This document shows positions 52,420 to 62,547 of a DNA stretch of 64,000 nucleotides, piece after piece. The DNA comes from Asaia krungthepensis NRIC 0535 (GTDB taxonomy: Bacteria > Pseudomonadota > Alphaproteobacteria > Acetobacterales > Acetobacteraceae), in NCBI RefSeq assembly GCF_025995175.1, contig NZ_BAPV01000061.1:124001-188000 (forward strand), given 5' to 3'. The notes beneath the pieces are model-generated. The model was not told the DNA's origin. It worked only from the letters and a program-made list of their open reading frames with translations, and ran no database searches. Position 1 is the stretch's first letter; each line of letters opens with the position of its first letter. The position numbers and the translations under genes were made by a program.

Positions 52420-55400
52420 ATGCAAGTGCGGGAGCGTTCTGGCCCGGAGACTACACGGGAAACGGAGCCTCTGGAAATCCGGTTCCCCCCTCACGCCCTG
52501 CAGGCACTTCGCGAGACATTCCCGCAGAACGAGATTTCGCTTCTACTTGTGAGTGGAAAACGGGCGCGTCATGCCGAGCCCGCGCGCAGGGACCTGCCCG
52601 ATCTCGGTTTATGGCCCGACCATGACTGGGCTCAGGCTCCCCCTCATGCGAACCACTCCATCCTGGCTGGCTGGCTGTTCTTCACCCTCGGCTCGCCCCT
52701 TCTGGGTGTGATTGCCGTTGAAACACGCGAAGCTCAACTGTCGGAACGTGACCACCGTATCATCGAGGCCCATGCCCATCTGCTGGAGACACTTGCTTAT
52801 GTCTCGCTCGGCGCAGGACCAGATGCCCTCTCGCCCTCCGCCTCAAATGCCCAAACCCTCCCGACCGTACCGGCTCTCCGCCAGAACCAGATGTCTCTGG
52901 AAAAAAGCGAGGCTATCCAACCGGAAAACCCGCTTCCATCCCAGAGCGAGAAGGCAGAGCTCGGCTTTCTGCTCTGGAACGATCAGACACGCAGGCTGAC
53001 GGGCGATCCACGCATGGCGGCATTGTGCGGGCTCGATGCGGAGGCTCTGCGTCAGGGTATCGAGTGGCCCGTGTTCCTTTCCCGGTTGCGCGAGAGTCAC
53101 AGGGGAAGTCCCGATCTCGACCCTGTGCAATGGCTCATCCAGGCGGGTCAGACAGGAGTAGTGTTCCACGATGCCCGAGGTCTGCCCAGACCGGTCCATA
53201 TCAGCGCGCAGCCCCATGCTCAGGGCTGTACCGGCACCGTCATCAGCCGCGATCATGACGAATATACCGCGCTACGCACCAGTCAGGCATTCATCAACTC
53301 GATGCTGGTCAGCGCCAATGACTGCGTGAAGATCCTCGATCTCGACGGCACGATCACCTTCGTTAATCACGGTGCCGTTCTCGTGCTCGATCTTTGCTCG
53401 CCCGCAGACATGCTCGGCGTTTTCTGGCCGGATGTATGGCAGGAGCGTGGACGCAGGCTATCGCTCGATGCCATTGCTTCGGCGCGTGCGGGGCTGACCA
53501 GCCATTTTCAAGAATATGTCGAGTCGAGCGACGGACGCAAACGCCTGTGGGATGTGGTGGTCACACCCATTCTCGCACCCGATGGTATGCCCGAGCGTAT
53601 TCTGGGCATCTCCCGTGACATGACAGTGGCCAATCAGGAGCATGAGCGGCTCGAACTGGCCCTGGCGGCGGGCACGATTGTTGGAATGTGGCTCTGGGAC
53701 GCGAAAAGGGAGCGGGTCACGGGCGATCTGCGCATGGCCCAGACACTGCATCTGTCTCCATCCGCTCTCGCTGACGGGGTCAGTCTCGAGGCCCTGCTTG
53801 ACTGTATCACCGAGGAGGATCGCCCGATCGTGAGCGACGCTCTCGACAAGGCCTTGCGCGAGCGCGCGCCTTTCAGATGCGAGTTCCGCCTGCGAGATGA
53901 TGGTACGCGCACCAGCCGGTGGATTGAGGCCAACGGATCGTGCAGTTGGGACCAGAACGGACAGATCAGCCATTTCCCCGGCATCCTGCTCGATATCGAC
54001 GCCCCGAAACGTCAGACTCTCAAGCGTGAGGCGCTGGTCACCTTCGGCGATGAACTGCGCTCGCTCTCAAGCGAGGCGGAAATCCTCTCCCTCACCGCCC
54101 GTACGCTGGGCGTGACCATTGAGGCGGATCGCTCAGGTTTTGCAGATGTCGATCAGGAACGCGAACTGGCTCTGGTCAATGACAGCTGGCGGCGCGACAC
54201 TTCCTATCCCGATGTCTCCGGTATCTACGCTTTCCGTGCCTTTGGTTCCTACATCGATCTCCTGAAACGGGGCGAGGTGGTGGCCATTGACGATGTGCGC
54301 ACCAACCCGCTGACAGCCGATCAGGCAGAGCTCTTTGCCCCGCTCGAGATCTGCGCGCTGCTCAACGTCCCGATCATGGAAAACGGCGTGCTCCAGGCGG
54401 TCGCCCTGGTGCATTTCGCGCATCCGCATTGCTGGGATGAGATCACCCTGTCCTTTGTCAGGACAGTCTCGGATCGAAGCTGGGCCGCCCTGAGGCAGGT
54501 CCGCGCGCAGGAAGCCCTGCGTCGCATGAACGAGACGCTCGAGGAGCAGGTTCTGCGCCGGACACGTGAGCGAGATCGTCTCTGGGCGATAAGCGCCGAC
54601 CTGCTGGCGCTGACCGATCGCGACGGCAGGCTTCGCTATCTGAACCCGAGCTGGATGAGCTGCTTTGGCGACAAGGCACGCGACTGGATAGGCAACAAGG
54701 CCGAGAATCTGGTCCATCCCAACGATACGGCGCGCGCAACCGAGGCGCTCTCCCTCCTGCGCGAGGGCAGGCTGGATCATGGAGTCGATCTGCGCTTCCT
54801 GCATCAGGACGGCGAATGGCACACCTTCAACTGGTCCGGCTCGATCGAAGGCGATGACATCTATCTGATCGGGCGCGACGTGACCGACCGGATAGCCCTT
54901 GAGGACCAGCTCCGTCAGTCGCAGAAAATGGAAGCCGTTGGCCAGCTTACAGGCGGTCTGGCGCATGATTTCAATAATATCCTTGCGGGTATCGGAGGTG
55001 CATTATCGCTGCTGTCGCGTCGCATCGAGCAAGGACGCACGGAGGGACTCGATCGCTACATCATGGCCGCACAGGGCGCGACAGACAGGGCGGCCGCGCT
55101 GACACACCGACTTCTTGCCTTTTCGCGCCGCCAGACGCTCGACCCGCAGCCTGCCGATATCAACGCCCTGATCGTCGGACTGGAAGACCTCATCAGCGGT
55201 ACGGTCGGTCCGTCAGTCGTTCTCGAGCTCTGTCTGGACGAGACCATCGGTCCGGCGCTTGTCGACACGAACCAGCTTGAAAACGCCCTGCTCAATCTCT
55301 CGATCAATGCGCGTGACGCCATGCCCGAGGGTGGCCACATGCAGATCATCACCTCACGCTGCACGCTCGGTCTGCTTCAGGCGGAGGAATGGGGATTACG

Positions 55401-56061
55401 ACCGGGCATGTATCAGGTGCTTTCCGTGACCGATACCGGCGTGGGCATGAGCGCCGATGTGATGGCGCGGGCTTTCGATCCGTTCTTCACGACCAAGCCC
55501 CTTGGAAAAGGCACGGGGCTCGGGCTGAGCATGATCTACGGATTTGCGCGTCAGTCGGGCGGCAGGGTCAGCATCACCTCGACCCCCGGGTCAGGGACCT
55601 CGGTCCATATCTGGCTGCCGAGCCACGCCGCTTCACTTCCGGTGGCGTCGGAAATCGTCCCTGCCCAGCGCGGGGGCGATGTCCTGACCCATCTGCGGGT
55701 GCTTCTGGTCGATGACGAGGAAACACTGCGCTTCACCATGCGCGAGACCCTTGAAGATTGGGGGGCCATCGTTCAGGAGGCCAGCGATGGCACCGCTGCG
55801 CTTGCGCTCCTGAATGACCGCGAAAGGCTTTTCGATGTGCTGATCACGGATGTCGGGTTGCCGGGCGGCCTCAATGGCCGACAGCTTGCCGATGCGGCGC
55901 TCAGCCTTCGACCCGGCCTTTCGGTGCTTTTCATCACAGGCTACGCCGAGCAGGCCATCTTCGATCGTAGCGTGCGAAACGAGAAGATCCATATCCTGCC
56001 CAAGCCGTTCACCACCGCCATGCTGGACGAAAAACTCCGCAACGCCTTGCGCAACCCCTGA
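52420..56061 (+). CDS. Hybrid sensor histidine kinase, PAS/GAF sensors
   Basis: A 1213-residue soluble-looking sensor with no clear membrane helix. Order: a degenerate GAF-like N-terminus (1-140), PAS segments (~180-280, ~285-400, ~405-530), a GAF domain (~537-705), a further PAS (~719-835), HisKA with GGLAHDFNNIL (phospho-His near 849), HATPase with LLNLSINARDAMPEGG, DTGVGM and GKGTGLGLSM, and a C-terminal receiver (VLLVDDEE, phospho-Asp near 1144 in LITDVGLPGG, and the KPF lysine). It autophosphorylates and relays to its own receiver. No cognate output gene is adjacent. Signal unknown; PAS/GAF could sense light, redox or small molecules. Confidence 0.93.
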   Translation: MQVRERSGPETTRETEPLEIRFPPHALQALRETFPQNEISLLLVSGKRARHAEPARRDLPDLGLWPDHDWAQAPPHANHSILAGWLFFTLGSPLLGVIAVETREAQLSERDHRIIEAHAHLLETLAYVSLGAGPDALSPSASNAQTLPTVPALRQNQMSLEKSEAIQPENPLPSQSEKAELGFLLWNDQTRRLTGDPRMAALCGLDAEALRQGIEWPVFLSRLRESHRGSPDLDPVQWLIQAGQTGVVFHDARGLPRPVHISAQPHAQGCTGTVISRDHDEYTALRTSQAFINSMLVSANDCVKILDLDGTITFVNHGAVLVLDLCSPADMLGVFWPDVWQERGRRLSLDAIASARAGLTSHFQEYVESSDGRKRLWDVVVTPILAPDGMPERILGISRDMTVANQEHERLELALAAGTIVGMWLWDAKRERVTGDLRMAQTLHLSPSALADGVSLEALLDCITEEDRPIVSDALDKALRERAPFRCEFRLRDDGTRTSRWIEANGSCSWDQNGQISHFPGILLDIDAPKRQTLKREALVTFGDELRSLSSEAEILSLTARTLGVTIEADRSGFADVDQERELALVNDSWRRDTSYPDVSGIYAFRAFGSYIDLLKRGEVVAIDDVRTNPLTADQAELFAPLEICALLNVPIMENGVLQAVALVHFAHPHCWDEITLSFVRTVSDRSWAALRQVRAQEALRRMNETLEEQVLRRTRERDRLWAISADLLALTDRDGRLRYLNPSWMSCFGDKARDWIGNKAENLVHPNDTARATEALSLLREGRLDHGVDLRFLHQDGEWHTFNWSGSIEGDDIYLIGRDVTDRIALEDQLRQSQKMEAVGQLTGGLAHDFNNILAGIGGALSLLSRRIEQGRTEGLDRYIMAAQGATDRAAALTHRLLAFSRRQTLDPQPADINALIVGLEDLISGTVGPSVVLELCLDETIGPALVDTNQLENALLNLSINARDAMPEGGHMQIITSRCTLGLLQAEEWGLRPGMYQVLSVTDTGVGMSADVMARAFDPFFTTKPLGKGTGLGLSMIYGFARQSGGRVSITSTPGSGTSVHIWLPSHAASLPVASEIVPAQRGGDVLTHLRVLLVDDEETLRFTMRETLEDWGAIVQEASDGTAALALLNDRERLFDVLITDVGLPGGLNGRQLADAALSLRPGLSVLFITGYAEQAIFDRSVRNEKIHILPKPFTTAMLDEKLRNALRNP

Positions 56062-56318
56062 GTCCTCGCTTCGCCGACCCGGCGAGACCGTTTCACCTCG
56101 GGCGCGCACCCGCGGCCTTTGCAACTCGCGTCCAGGACGATGACAGAGCCTCAGCCCGGGACCATGTTGGAGAACAAGCGCGACGTTGTTTGCGACGGCG
56201 CGCCCCGCCGCACAGCTCCCATACCAAGGCCAGACCTACAGCAATCACGGTCCTTCAAGGGGCCATACCTGAGGGAATGACCCGAAAAACCGCGGCAACT
56301 GGTGAGGATCGCTCCGGG

Positions 56319-58907
56319 TCAGGAAGACTCCGACGCCCGACCCGGTTCCTGCTTCACCTGACCGTCCCTTTCCCTATTCACAGACTGACGGGGGGCATCG
56401 GCAGGCAAGGTGTCCGTCTGTACCGGGTGCAACGCCTTTCCACCCAGATCGAGCTGAGCCCCGGCCAGACCCGTCACTTCCACGAAACGTGTCGGATAAG
56501 GCAGATGGATACCGCGCGCCTCGAAGGTCTTTTTGAGACGACGATAGAATTCACGCTGCACGGGCCAGCGCCCTGAGGTGATGGTGGGCAATGTGCCGCG
56601 CACCGTGACCGAGGTCTGGTTCAAGGCATCGACCCCCCACATCTGGAAATCATCGATGATGAGGTTCTTGAAGTTGTCGTCGGCGCGCATCTCCGCGGTG
56701 ATATCATTGATGACAGACACAACCTCATCGGTATCGGTTTCATAGCCCACTTCCGCCACGATGATGGCTCGGGCGAAATCGCGATTGTAGTTGATGATCT
56801 GACCGAGCGAGCTGAACGGAAAGATGTTCATCGATCCGTCATTGGCACGCACATGAACGGTTCGAAGCGAGAGATGCTCGACCACGCCATAAGTCCCGTT
56901 CAGCGTGACGGCATCGCCCACGGTCAGGGCATTTTCCATGAGCAGGAAGATACCGTTGATGAAGTCCTGAACGAGCTTCTGGGAGCCAAAGCCGAGTGCT
57001 ACGCCGAAGATGGAGGCCCCAGCCAGAAGCGGCGCCACATTGACCCCGATCTCGCTCAGAATCGTCAGGCCAATGACCGCGACGAGCACCACCATCAGCA
57101 CGATACGGATCATGGGCTGAAGGGTGCGCACGCGCGCGACGCGGGCCGCCCCGTCATCGAGCCCACCAACCTTGCGGGCATAACGCTCCAGCATGACATT
57201 GCTGGCCTCCCAGACCACGATGCCAAGCAGGCACGCGATCAGCACGGTCATGGAGGACGAGATCAACCTGTAGCCAAGTCCGCCGACCCCGAAGAGCGCC
57301 TTGATGGGCGCGCCCCAGGCGCTGGCGAGAGCCAGCACGGTGAGCGCGATGATAATGATCGATGTCACGCGCTGGGCCGGGGCATAATACCGTGTGAAGC
57401 GCGTCTGGGCGTCCTCGCTCAGCGTGACCCAGCCGGGCGCCTTGCGGAAGACGCGCTCAAGTACGCCATACAGGACGATGCTGACGCAACGCATGATCAC
57501 AAGCGCAAGCGCGCTGCGCAGGAACAGCTTCCAGATCGCGGCATAACCATGATGGATCTCGGCTGCCCAGACGAGCCAGAGCCCCATATCGAAGAACAGG
57601 GCGACGACCCACCAGGTCCGTCCGAAGAAATGCAGCAGATTGGCCCCTGCCCCGCGCCGGTCGCCACGATCGCAAAAGCGCATGACGCGCGGCCGACTGC
57701 GCAGGATCATGACCGCGACCATCAGATGCAACACGAGGGTCAGGATCTTGAGAAGCGCCTCATTGACCCGATCGGGCAGACCGCAATCATCCAGCGTTTC
57801 GAACGCCGCCGCCGAGATGCCCGTCGTCATGACCAGAAGACGCAGCCAGTCGAACAGGAAGACGGCGGCGGAATCGGAGAACATGGCGAGACGCAGCCAG
57901 GGGCGCTTCGGGGCTAGAATGGCGCGTATCGCGATAATCAGCCCGGCCGAGATCAGCGCGGTCAGGCTGAGCGCGCGCAGAAGCGCCGTCGTGTACTCGT
58001 CGGCAGCGGGATCGACCACTACGATGAGAAGGGCGATGAACGGCACAACCAGCACCGGTACGCAGTCCAGCAACAGGCACAGGAAACTATAGGGCAGCCG
58101 CTTGAGCACCAGCGTGAGGCGGGCCAGAGCGCCTTGATGACGCAGTCGCGACAGGCGCTCCTTATCGAGCCCCTCCTCTGTTTCACGGGGTTCCGGTGCT
58201 GTCTCGAACTCGTTGTGGCTGGACAGAGTTTCGTTCGCCGTTTCCTGGCTTGCTGCGCCTTGGGCAGCCTCATCTGCGGCGTCCTGAGCGGCCTGTCGGT
58301 CATCCAGCTCCTTGGCCAGAGCCGTGCGCCCCTTGACGCGCGCCAGTGCTTCCACCCGTCCGCGAACCCCGCGCAACAGGAACCGTAGCGCGTAAAACAG
58401 ACAACTACTGACGACAGCGAGAATGAGCGCGCGTGTCAGGAGCTTGAGCGATTCTTGCCGGTCAGCAGGGTTGTTGCGCATATGGCGCCACCAAGGGCCA
58501 ATGGCGCGTACATCCACCACCGTGCGCAACAAGCTATGCGCCTGTACACTTGCGGCATGGGTCCAGTCGGAAGCGCTCCCGAGCAGTTCCGCGCCCAGTC
58601 CGTCAGGCTTGAGCTGGGGCCCTGTTTTTTCCGGTGAGGCTTTCCCTCCTGTCGCCTGCTGTGCCTGGGTGAGGTTCTGAAGCGTGGTGAGGAATTCGCG
58701 GCGCTTGCCTTCGTCATTGAGAACCGAGGCCAATTGGCGCGCCTGATCCGCTGTAATCTTCGGCGCAGCTGATTCCGGTGCCGCACTCTGCGCCCACGCG
58801 CCCTGCACTCCGAACACCAGCATGGCACAAATCAGCACTGCGGACAGGCTTGTCATAAGTGTCGGAAACCGGGCGCACAGACCGGGCGCTCGAGAAGGGG
58901 ACAGCAT
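56319..58907 (-). CDS. Large MscS-family mechanosensitive channel
   Basis: An 862-residue membrane protein. AAGGA 8 nt upstream selects ATG 58907. Residues ~20-40 form a signal peptide ending AWA, then a ~90-residue Ala/Gln-rich periplasmic part, many membrane helices, and at ~595-800 the MscS core: a pore helix in LLAGASIFGVALGFGSQKLVQDFINGIFLLMEN and the beta-domain GDAVTLNGTYGVVEHLSLRTVHVRANDG, IFPFSSLGQIINY. It releases solutes under hypo-osmotic shock. The extra N-terminal helices resemble MscK/YbdG-type large members. It stands alone. Confidence 0.92.
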   Translation of the reverse strand: MLSPSRAPGLCARFPTLMTSLSAVLICAMLVFGVQGAWAQSAAPESAAPKITADQARQLASVLNDEGKRREFLTTLQNLTQAQQATGGKASPEKTGPQLKPDGLGAELLGSASDWTHAASVQAHSLLRTVVDVRAIGPWWRHMRNNPADRQESLKLLTRALILAVVSSCLFYALRFLLRGVRGRVEALARVKGRTALAKELDDRQAAQDAADEAAQGAASQETANETLSSHNEFETAPEPRETEEGLDKERLSRLRHQGALARLTLVLKRLPYSFLCLLLDCVPVLVVPFIALLIVVVDPAADEYTTALLRALSLTALISAGLIIAIRAILAPKRPWLRLAMFSDSAAVFLFDWLRLLVMTTGISAAAFETLDDCGLPDRVNEALLKILTLVLHLMVAVMILRSRPRVMRFCDRGDRRGAGANLLHFFGRTWWVVALFFDMGLWLVWAAEIHHGYAAIWKLFLRSALALVIMRCVSIVLYGVLERVFRKAPGWVTLSEDAQTRFTRYYAPAQRVTSIIIIALTVLALASAWGAPIKALFGVGGLGYRLISSSMTVLIACLLGIVVWEASNVMLERYARKVGGLDDGAARVARVRTLQPMIRIVLMVVLVAVIGLTILSEIGVNVAPLLAGASIFGVALGFGSQKLVQDFINGIFLLMENALTVGDAVTLNGTYGVVEHLSLRTVHVRANDGSMNIFPFSSLGQIINYNRDFARAIIVAEVGYETDTDEVVSVINDITAEMRADDNFKNLIIDDFQMWGVDALNQTSVTVRGTLPTITSGRWPVQREFYRRLKKTFEARGIHLPYPTRFVEVTGLAGAQLDLGGKALHPVQTDTLPADAPRQSVNRERDGQVKQEPGRASESS

Positions 58908-59280
58908 CAGGCGCATCCTTGAAGACGGAATAATTGGAAGATGAGGCCCTGCTTTCTACCCTCACATGGGAAACAGTTTAAGGGTGGGCAGGACCGACAT
59001 GCAGCGGTTCACAAGAGGCGCGACGGGTGGGCGGACCATTCGCTGGAAACAGGCCCGCGTGACAAGAGCGAGGTGGCCAGCGCGGATCGCGGGCGGCCCC
59101 CTCAGCCCAATATGGCCGCAACCTGCATCTAAGGGGCAGTCGACATCGGGCGGGCTGGATACCTACCCATACTCATAGCATCGGGTATGGGGCACAGACT
59201 TGGTGCCCTCGGAGCTGACGGGCAGATCAGAGGGTAACGCCCGTGCTCACCCGATCATGACGCGGCCCTTGAGAGCCCGG
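58908..59280. other. Intergenic gap with one inverted repeat
   Basis: About 370 bases between the channel start and the hemA stop. CCCATAC (59166-59172) and GTATGGG (59185-59191) form a 7-bp inverted repeat with a 12-nt spacer. No gene is supported; short frames are not protein-like. Confidence 0.4.
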
Positions 59281-60501
59281 TCAGGCGGCGTTGGCAAGCC
59301 TGTGCTCACGCCACAGAACAGCCAGAGCCCCGACCAGAGAATCGATATCCGCCTTGCTGTGGAGCGGACCCGGCGTGATACGCAGACGCTCTGTTCCACG
59401 GGGGACAGTCGGGTAGTTGATGGGCTGAATGTAATGACCGAAGCGCTGAAGCAGCGCGTCCGAAAGGGCTCGGCAGCGCGTCGCATCCCCCACCATAACG
59501 GGCACGATATGCGAGGGATTGGCCAGATGCGGAATACCAGCATCATCGAGGCTCTCGCGCAGCCAGGCAACGGCCTGACGATGCGCGTTCCGCTCCTCCT
59601 GACTCTGGCGCAGATGACGAATGCTCGCCAACGCGCCAGCGGCCACCATGGGCGGGAGAGCGGTCGAGAAAATGAAACCGGAGGCGAAGGAACGCACGAA
59701 ATCGCACAGGGCTGCACTGCCGGTGATATAGCCACCGACCACGCCAAACCCCTTGCCCAGCGTGCCCTCGATCACCGAGAGACGATGGGCGATGCCGCGC
59801 TCCTCAGCAACACCCCCGCCCTGGTGCCCATAGAGTCCGACAGCATGTACCTCATCCAGATAGGTGAGCGCATTGTAGCGATCGGCCAGGTCGCAGATCT
59901 CTTCGATCGGCGCAATATCACCATCCATCGAGTAGACGGACTCGAAAGCGACGATCTTGGGCGTCTCGAGCGGTAGCGCCTTCAGCTTCTCTTCAAGGTC
60001 GGCCACGTCATTATGACGGAAGATCATCTTCTCGGCGCGGGAATGACGTATGCCCTCGATCATCGATGCATGATTGGCGGCGTCTGAAAGCACGACGCAG
60101 CCCTTGAGCCGCGCAGCAATGGTGCCGAGCGTGGCCCAGTTGGACAGATAGCCCGAATTGAATAGCAGCGCCGCTTCCTTGCCATGCAGATCGGCAAGCT
60201 CGCGCTCCAGCGCCACATGCTCGTGGTTCGTCCCCGAAATATTGCGTGTGCCGCCAGCACCAGCGCCGCTGCGGGCGAGGCTCTCATGCATGGCCTTTAG
60301 AACATCGGGGTGCTGGCCCATGGCGAGGTAGTCATTGGAGCACCAGACCGTGATGTCACGGCCCAGACCGTGATGATAGGCATGCGGAAACTGACCGGCA
60401 TGGCGCTCGAGTTCGGCAAAATGCCGATAGCTGCCATCGGCCTTGAGCCCGTCCAGAGCCGTCTGGAAATACCGGTCATAGAACGTATCCACTTGCGCCA
60501 T
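59281..60501 (-). CDS. hemA: 5-aminolevulinate synthase
   Basis: A 406-residue PLP enzyme condensing glycine and succinyl-CoA, the first haem step of Alphaproteobacteria. ITVWCSNDYLAMGQHP, GAGAGGTRNISGTNHEHVALE, DLHGKEAALLFNSGY, SDAANHASMIEGIR, VAFESVYSMDGD, LDEVHAVGLYG and GTLGKGFGVVGGYI (PLP lysine) are diagnostic of ALAS over related AONS or serine palmitoyltransferase. GAGGAAA 8 nt before ATG 60501 selects that start over 60528. It stands alone, divergent from the MFS gene. Confidence 0.96.
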   Translation of the reverse strand: MAQVDTFYDRYFQTALDGLKADGSYRHFAELERHAGQFPHAYHHGLGRDITVWCSNDYLAMGQHPDVLKAMHESLARSGAGAGGTRNISGTNHEHVALERELADLHGKEAALLFNSGYLSNWATLGTIAARLKGCVVLSDAANHASMIEGIRHSRAEKMIFRHNDVADLEEKLKALPLETPKIVAFESVYSMDGDIAPIEEICDLADRYNALTYLDEVHAVGLYGHQGGGVAEERGIAHRLSVIEGTLGKGFGVVGGYITGSAALCDFVRSFASGFIFSTALPPMVAAGALASIRHLRQSQEERNAHRQAVAWLRESLDDAGIPHLANPSHIVPVMVGDATRCRALSDALLQRFGHYIQPINYPTVPRGTERLRITPGPLHSKADIDSLVGALAVLWREHRLANAA

Positions 60502-61173
60502 CTCGTTTCTTTCCTCTTCTCGGTCCATAGCGCAGAGCAGCTAACAGCGTTCCGGGGCAAGTTAAACTCACTTCATGGGCCGGGTGATATTCTGCCGTCT
60601 TCCCTGATTTCCTCCCGCAACGGCCTCTTTGCCCGGTAGCCCCGCGTTGAACACAATACGGCGTTGCCTGAAGGACAGATCCGATGGCGCTCATACCAGG
60701 CCCTTGCGATTGCTTCTGCGCTGCTCGAGAGCATGACGCGATCTTGGTACCCCGAAATTTCATAAATGCGGATGCCGGGTCATGCTCCGTGTATAACGAT
60801 GAACCGTGCATAGCCGGGCAAACCCCTCCTGCAGGCGCGACGATCGGGCAACATGGCGGCCTGTTCGCCTCCCTCCTCCAACAGATTCCCAGCCGAAATT
60901 CCGGGACGCGCAACGGGTACCTATGTGGATGAGCAAAGCAAACGATGCCCGCGCGAAGCCACCCTCCCGCGCTCACCCCTGAACGCCTCGGCGCTTATGG
61001 GCGAGAGGGTTCCTGAAGCGGCGCATGCGCCTCTCCCCCTGTGGCATGGAGGTCGCAGGAAAACGGGACTCGCCTTCACCGCCATCTCACGGCAGAATAG
61101 GGAGTGAACCAGTCCTGAATCACCGCGCTATAGTGTTCCTCCCCCTTTTTCTTTCCAGTTCAAGGACGAGACC
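60502..61173. other. Long gap between hemA and MFS gene
   Basis: About 670 bases without a supported gene. Short frames on both strands lack ribosome sites and family character. It must hold the promoters of divergent hemA and the MFS gene; I could not pick out convincing -35/-10 pairs or operators. Confidence 0.45.
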
Positions 61174-62436
61174 ATGTCGGCCTCCGCCCGCCCTTCCTAT
61201 GTGTCACAGATTCTGACCTATCCCCCGCTCGTCGCGCTCAAACCCTACTGGCGGGTCACGGTCGCAGCATTTCTGGGGTGGTTCCTCGATGCGTTCGACC
61301 AGACGGCCCTGTTGCTTACCCTGCCGGACATCTCCCATGATTTCGGGGTCACGATCAGCGCCATGGGCACCGTCCTCCTGGCCCAGAGTCTCGGACGCGC
61401 TGTAGGAAATACGGGCTGGGGCTGGCTGGCTGACCGCTATGGCAGGCGCCTGGCCTTCCTCATGGGGGTTCTGTGGTTTGGCATCTTTTCTGCCGCCACC
61501 GGCATGTCGAACGGGCTCATCAGCCTGATCGTCATCCAGTTTCTTTTCGGAATCGGGTTTGGTGGGGAATGGACGGCCTCGGCTGCCTTGCTCATGGAAA
61601 GCGTGCCCGGCAAGAGCCGCGCCATGGCCTCGGCCATTATGATGTCTGGATATGAACTCGGCTTTCTCGCCGCGACCGCGGCGCAGGCGCTCATCCTGCC
61701 CCATTATTCCTGGCGGCTGCTCTTCTTCATCGGGCTCGCGCCCGCCCTGCTGGCCTTGTTCATCCGCTGGGGGGTGAAGGAAAGCCCGGTCTGGTTGCTC
61801 AAGCAGGAACAACTGCGCGGGACGAACGGCGCCCCCCCGGCCGCCAAGGCAAAATTCGTGCTCACGCTCGCCGCCATACAGGCCATCGCGCTGATGTCCT
61901 TCCTCGAGTTCCAGAAGGCTGCCATCTACAGCCTTTACCCGACGATCCTGCGCAACGTGCATCACCTGACCCCGGCCCTCGTATTCTGGCCCATCGGGTG
62001 CTTCTGCATCGGGTCGCTGGTCGGCAAGCTTTCCTGCGGCGCTCTCGCGAGCCGGTTTGGCGATCTGCGTGTCATCATCGGCACGCTCATCGTAGTCGTT
62101 CTCACGATCTACCCATTCCTCAGCAGCAATTCCTACCCGATCCTGCTGCTTTCTGCCGTCATCATGGGACTCGCCGCCTCGGGGGTATTTGCGCTGGTAC
62201 CCCATTACCTTGCCAAGCGTTTTCCGTCGGACACGCGCAGCTTCGGCATGGGGCTGAGCTACGCCATCGGTTCGCTCGGCCAGGGTCTGGCAGGCAAGCT
62301 CGTGCCTGTCTGCGGGCGTAATCTGGGGCTGCCGCTCTCGGCACAGATCTTTGTTGTCGCTTCGAGCGTGGTGGTCGGGTTGATTGCCTGGGCCGAACCC
62401 GACGAACTCCCAGGAGAAACAATGGAGACGGAATGA
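61174..62436 (+). CDS. MFS transporter, sialate/carboxylate-type
   Basis: A 420-residue inner-membrane carrier with 12 predicted helices. VAAFLGWFLDAFDQTALLLTLPDI and GWLADRYGRRLAFLMG (the motif after helix 2) and GIGFGGEWTASAALLMESV are typical of the sialic-acid/shikimate/lactate:H+ symporter group. The substrate is unknown. AAGGA 7 nt upstream supports ATG 61174. It stands alone between hemA and the polyketide synthase. Confidence 0.88.
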   Translation: MSASARPSYVSQILTYPPLVALKPYWRVTVAAFLGWFLDAFDQTALLLTLPDISHDFGVTISAMGTVLLAQSLGRAVGNTGWGWLADRYGRRLAFLMGVLWFGIFSAATGMSNGLISLIVIQFLFGIGFGGEWTASAALLMESVPGKSRAMASAIMMSGYELGFLAATAAQALILPHYSWRLLFFIGLAPALLALFIRWGVKESPVWLLKQEQLRGTNGAPPAAKAKFVLTLAAIQAIALMSFLEFQKAAIYSLYPTILRNVHHLTPALVFWPIGCFCIGSLVGKLSCGALASRFGDLRVIIGTLIVVVLTIYPFLSSNSYPILLLSAVIMGLAASGVFALVPHYLAKRFPSDTRSFGMGLSYAIGSLGQGLAGKLVPVCGRNLGLPLSAQIFVVASSVVVGLIAWAEPDELPGETMETE

Positions 62437-62547
62437 CCGTCTTCCATCACGCGACCAATACAAAGAGAGCCGGGAGCTAGTCGCCCTCGGCTCTCTTTCT
62501 TTGATTTCCATCCGGTCGCTCAGGGCACCGGAATGCCCTGAAGCGTC

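Noticed and set aside
59281-60501. Possible alpha-oxoamine synthase serving the nearby polyketide synthase (or serine palmitoyltransferase)
   Set aside because: Its motifs follow alphaproteobacterial 5-aminolevulinate synthase closely along the whole length, and the MFS gene lies between, in the opposite orientation.
61204-62511. 435-codon minus-strand frame opposite the MFS gene
   Set aside because: Highly charged, repetitive translation opposite a well-formed membrane carrier; not a gene.
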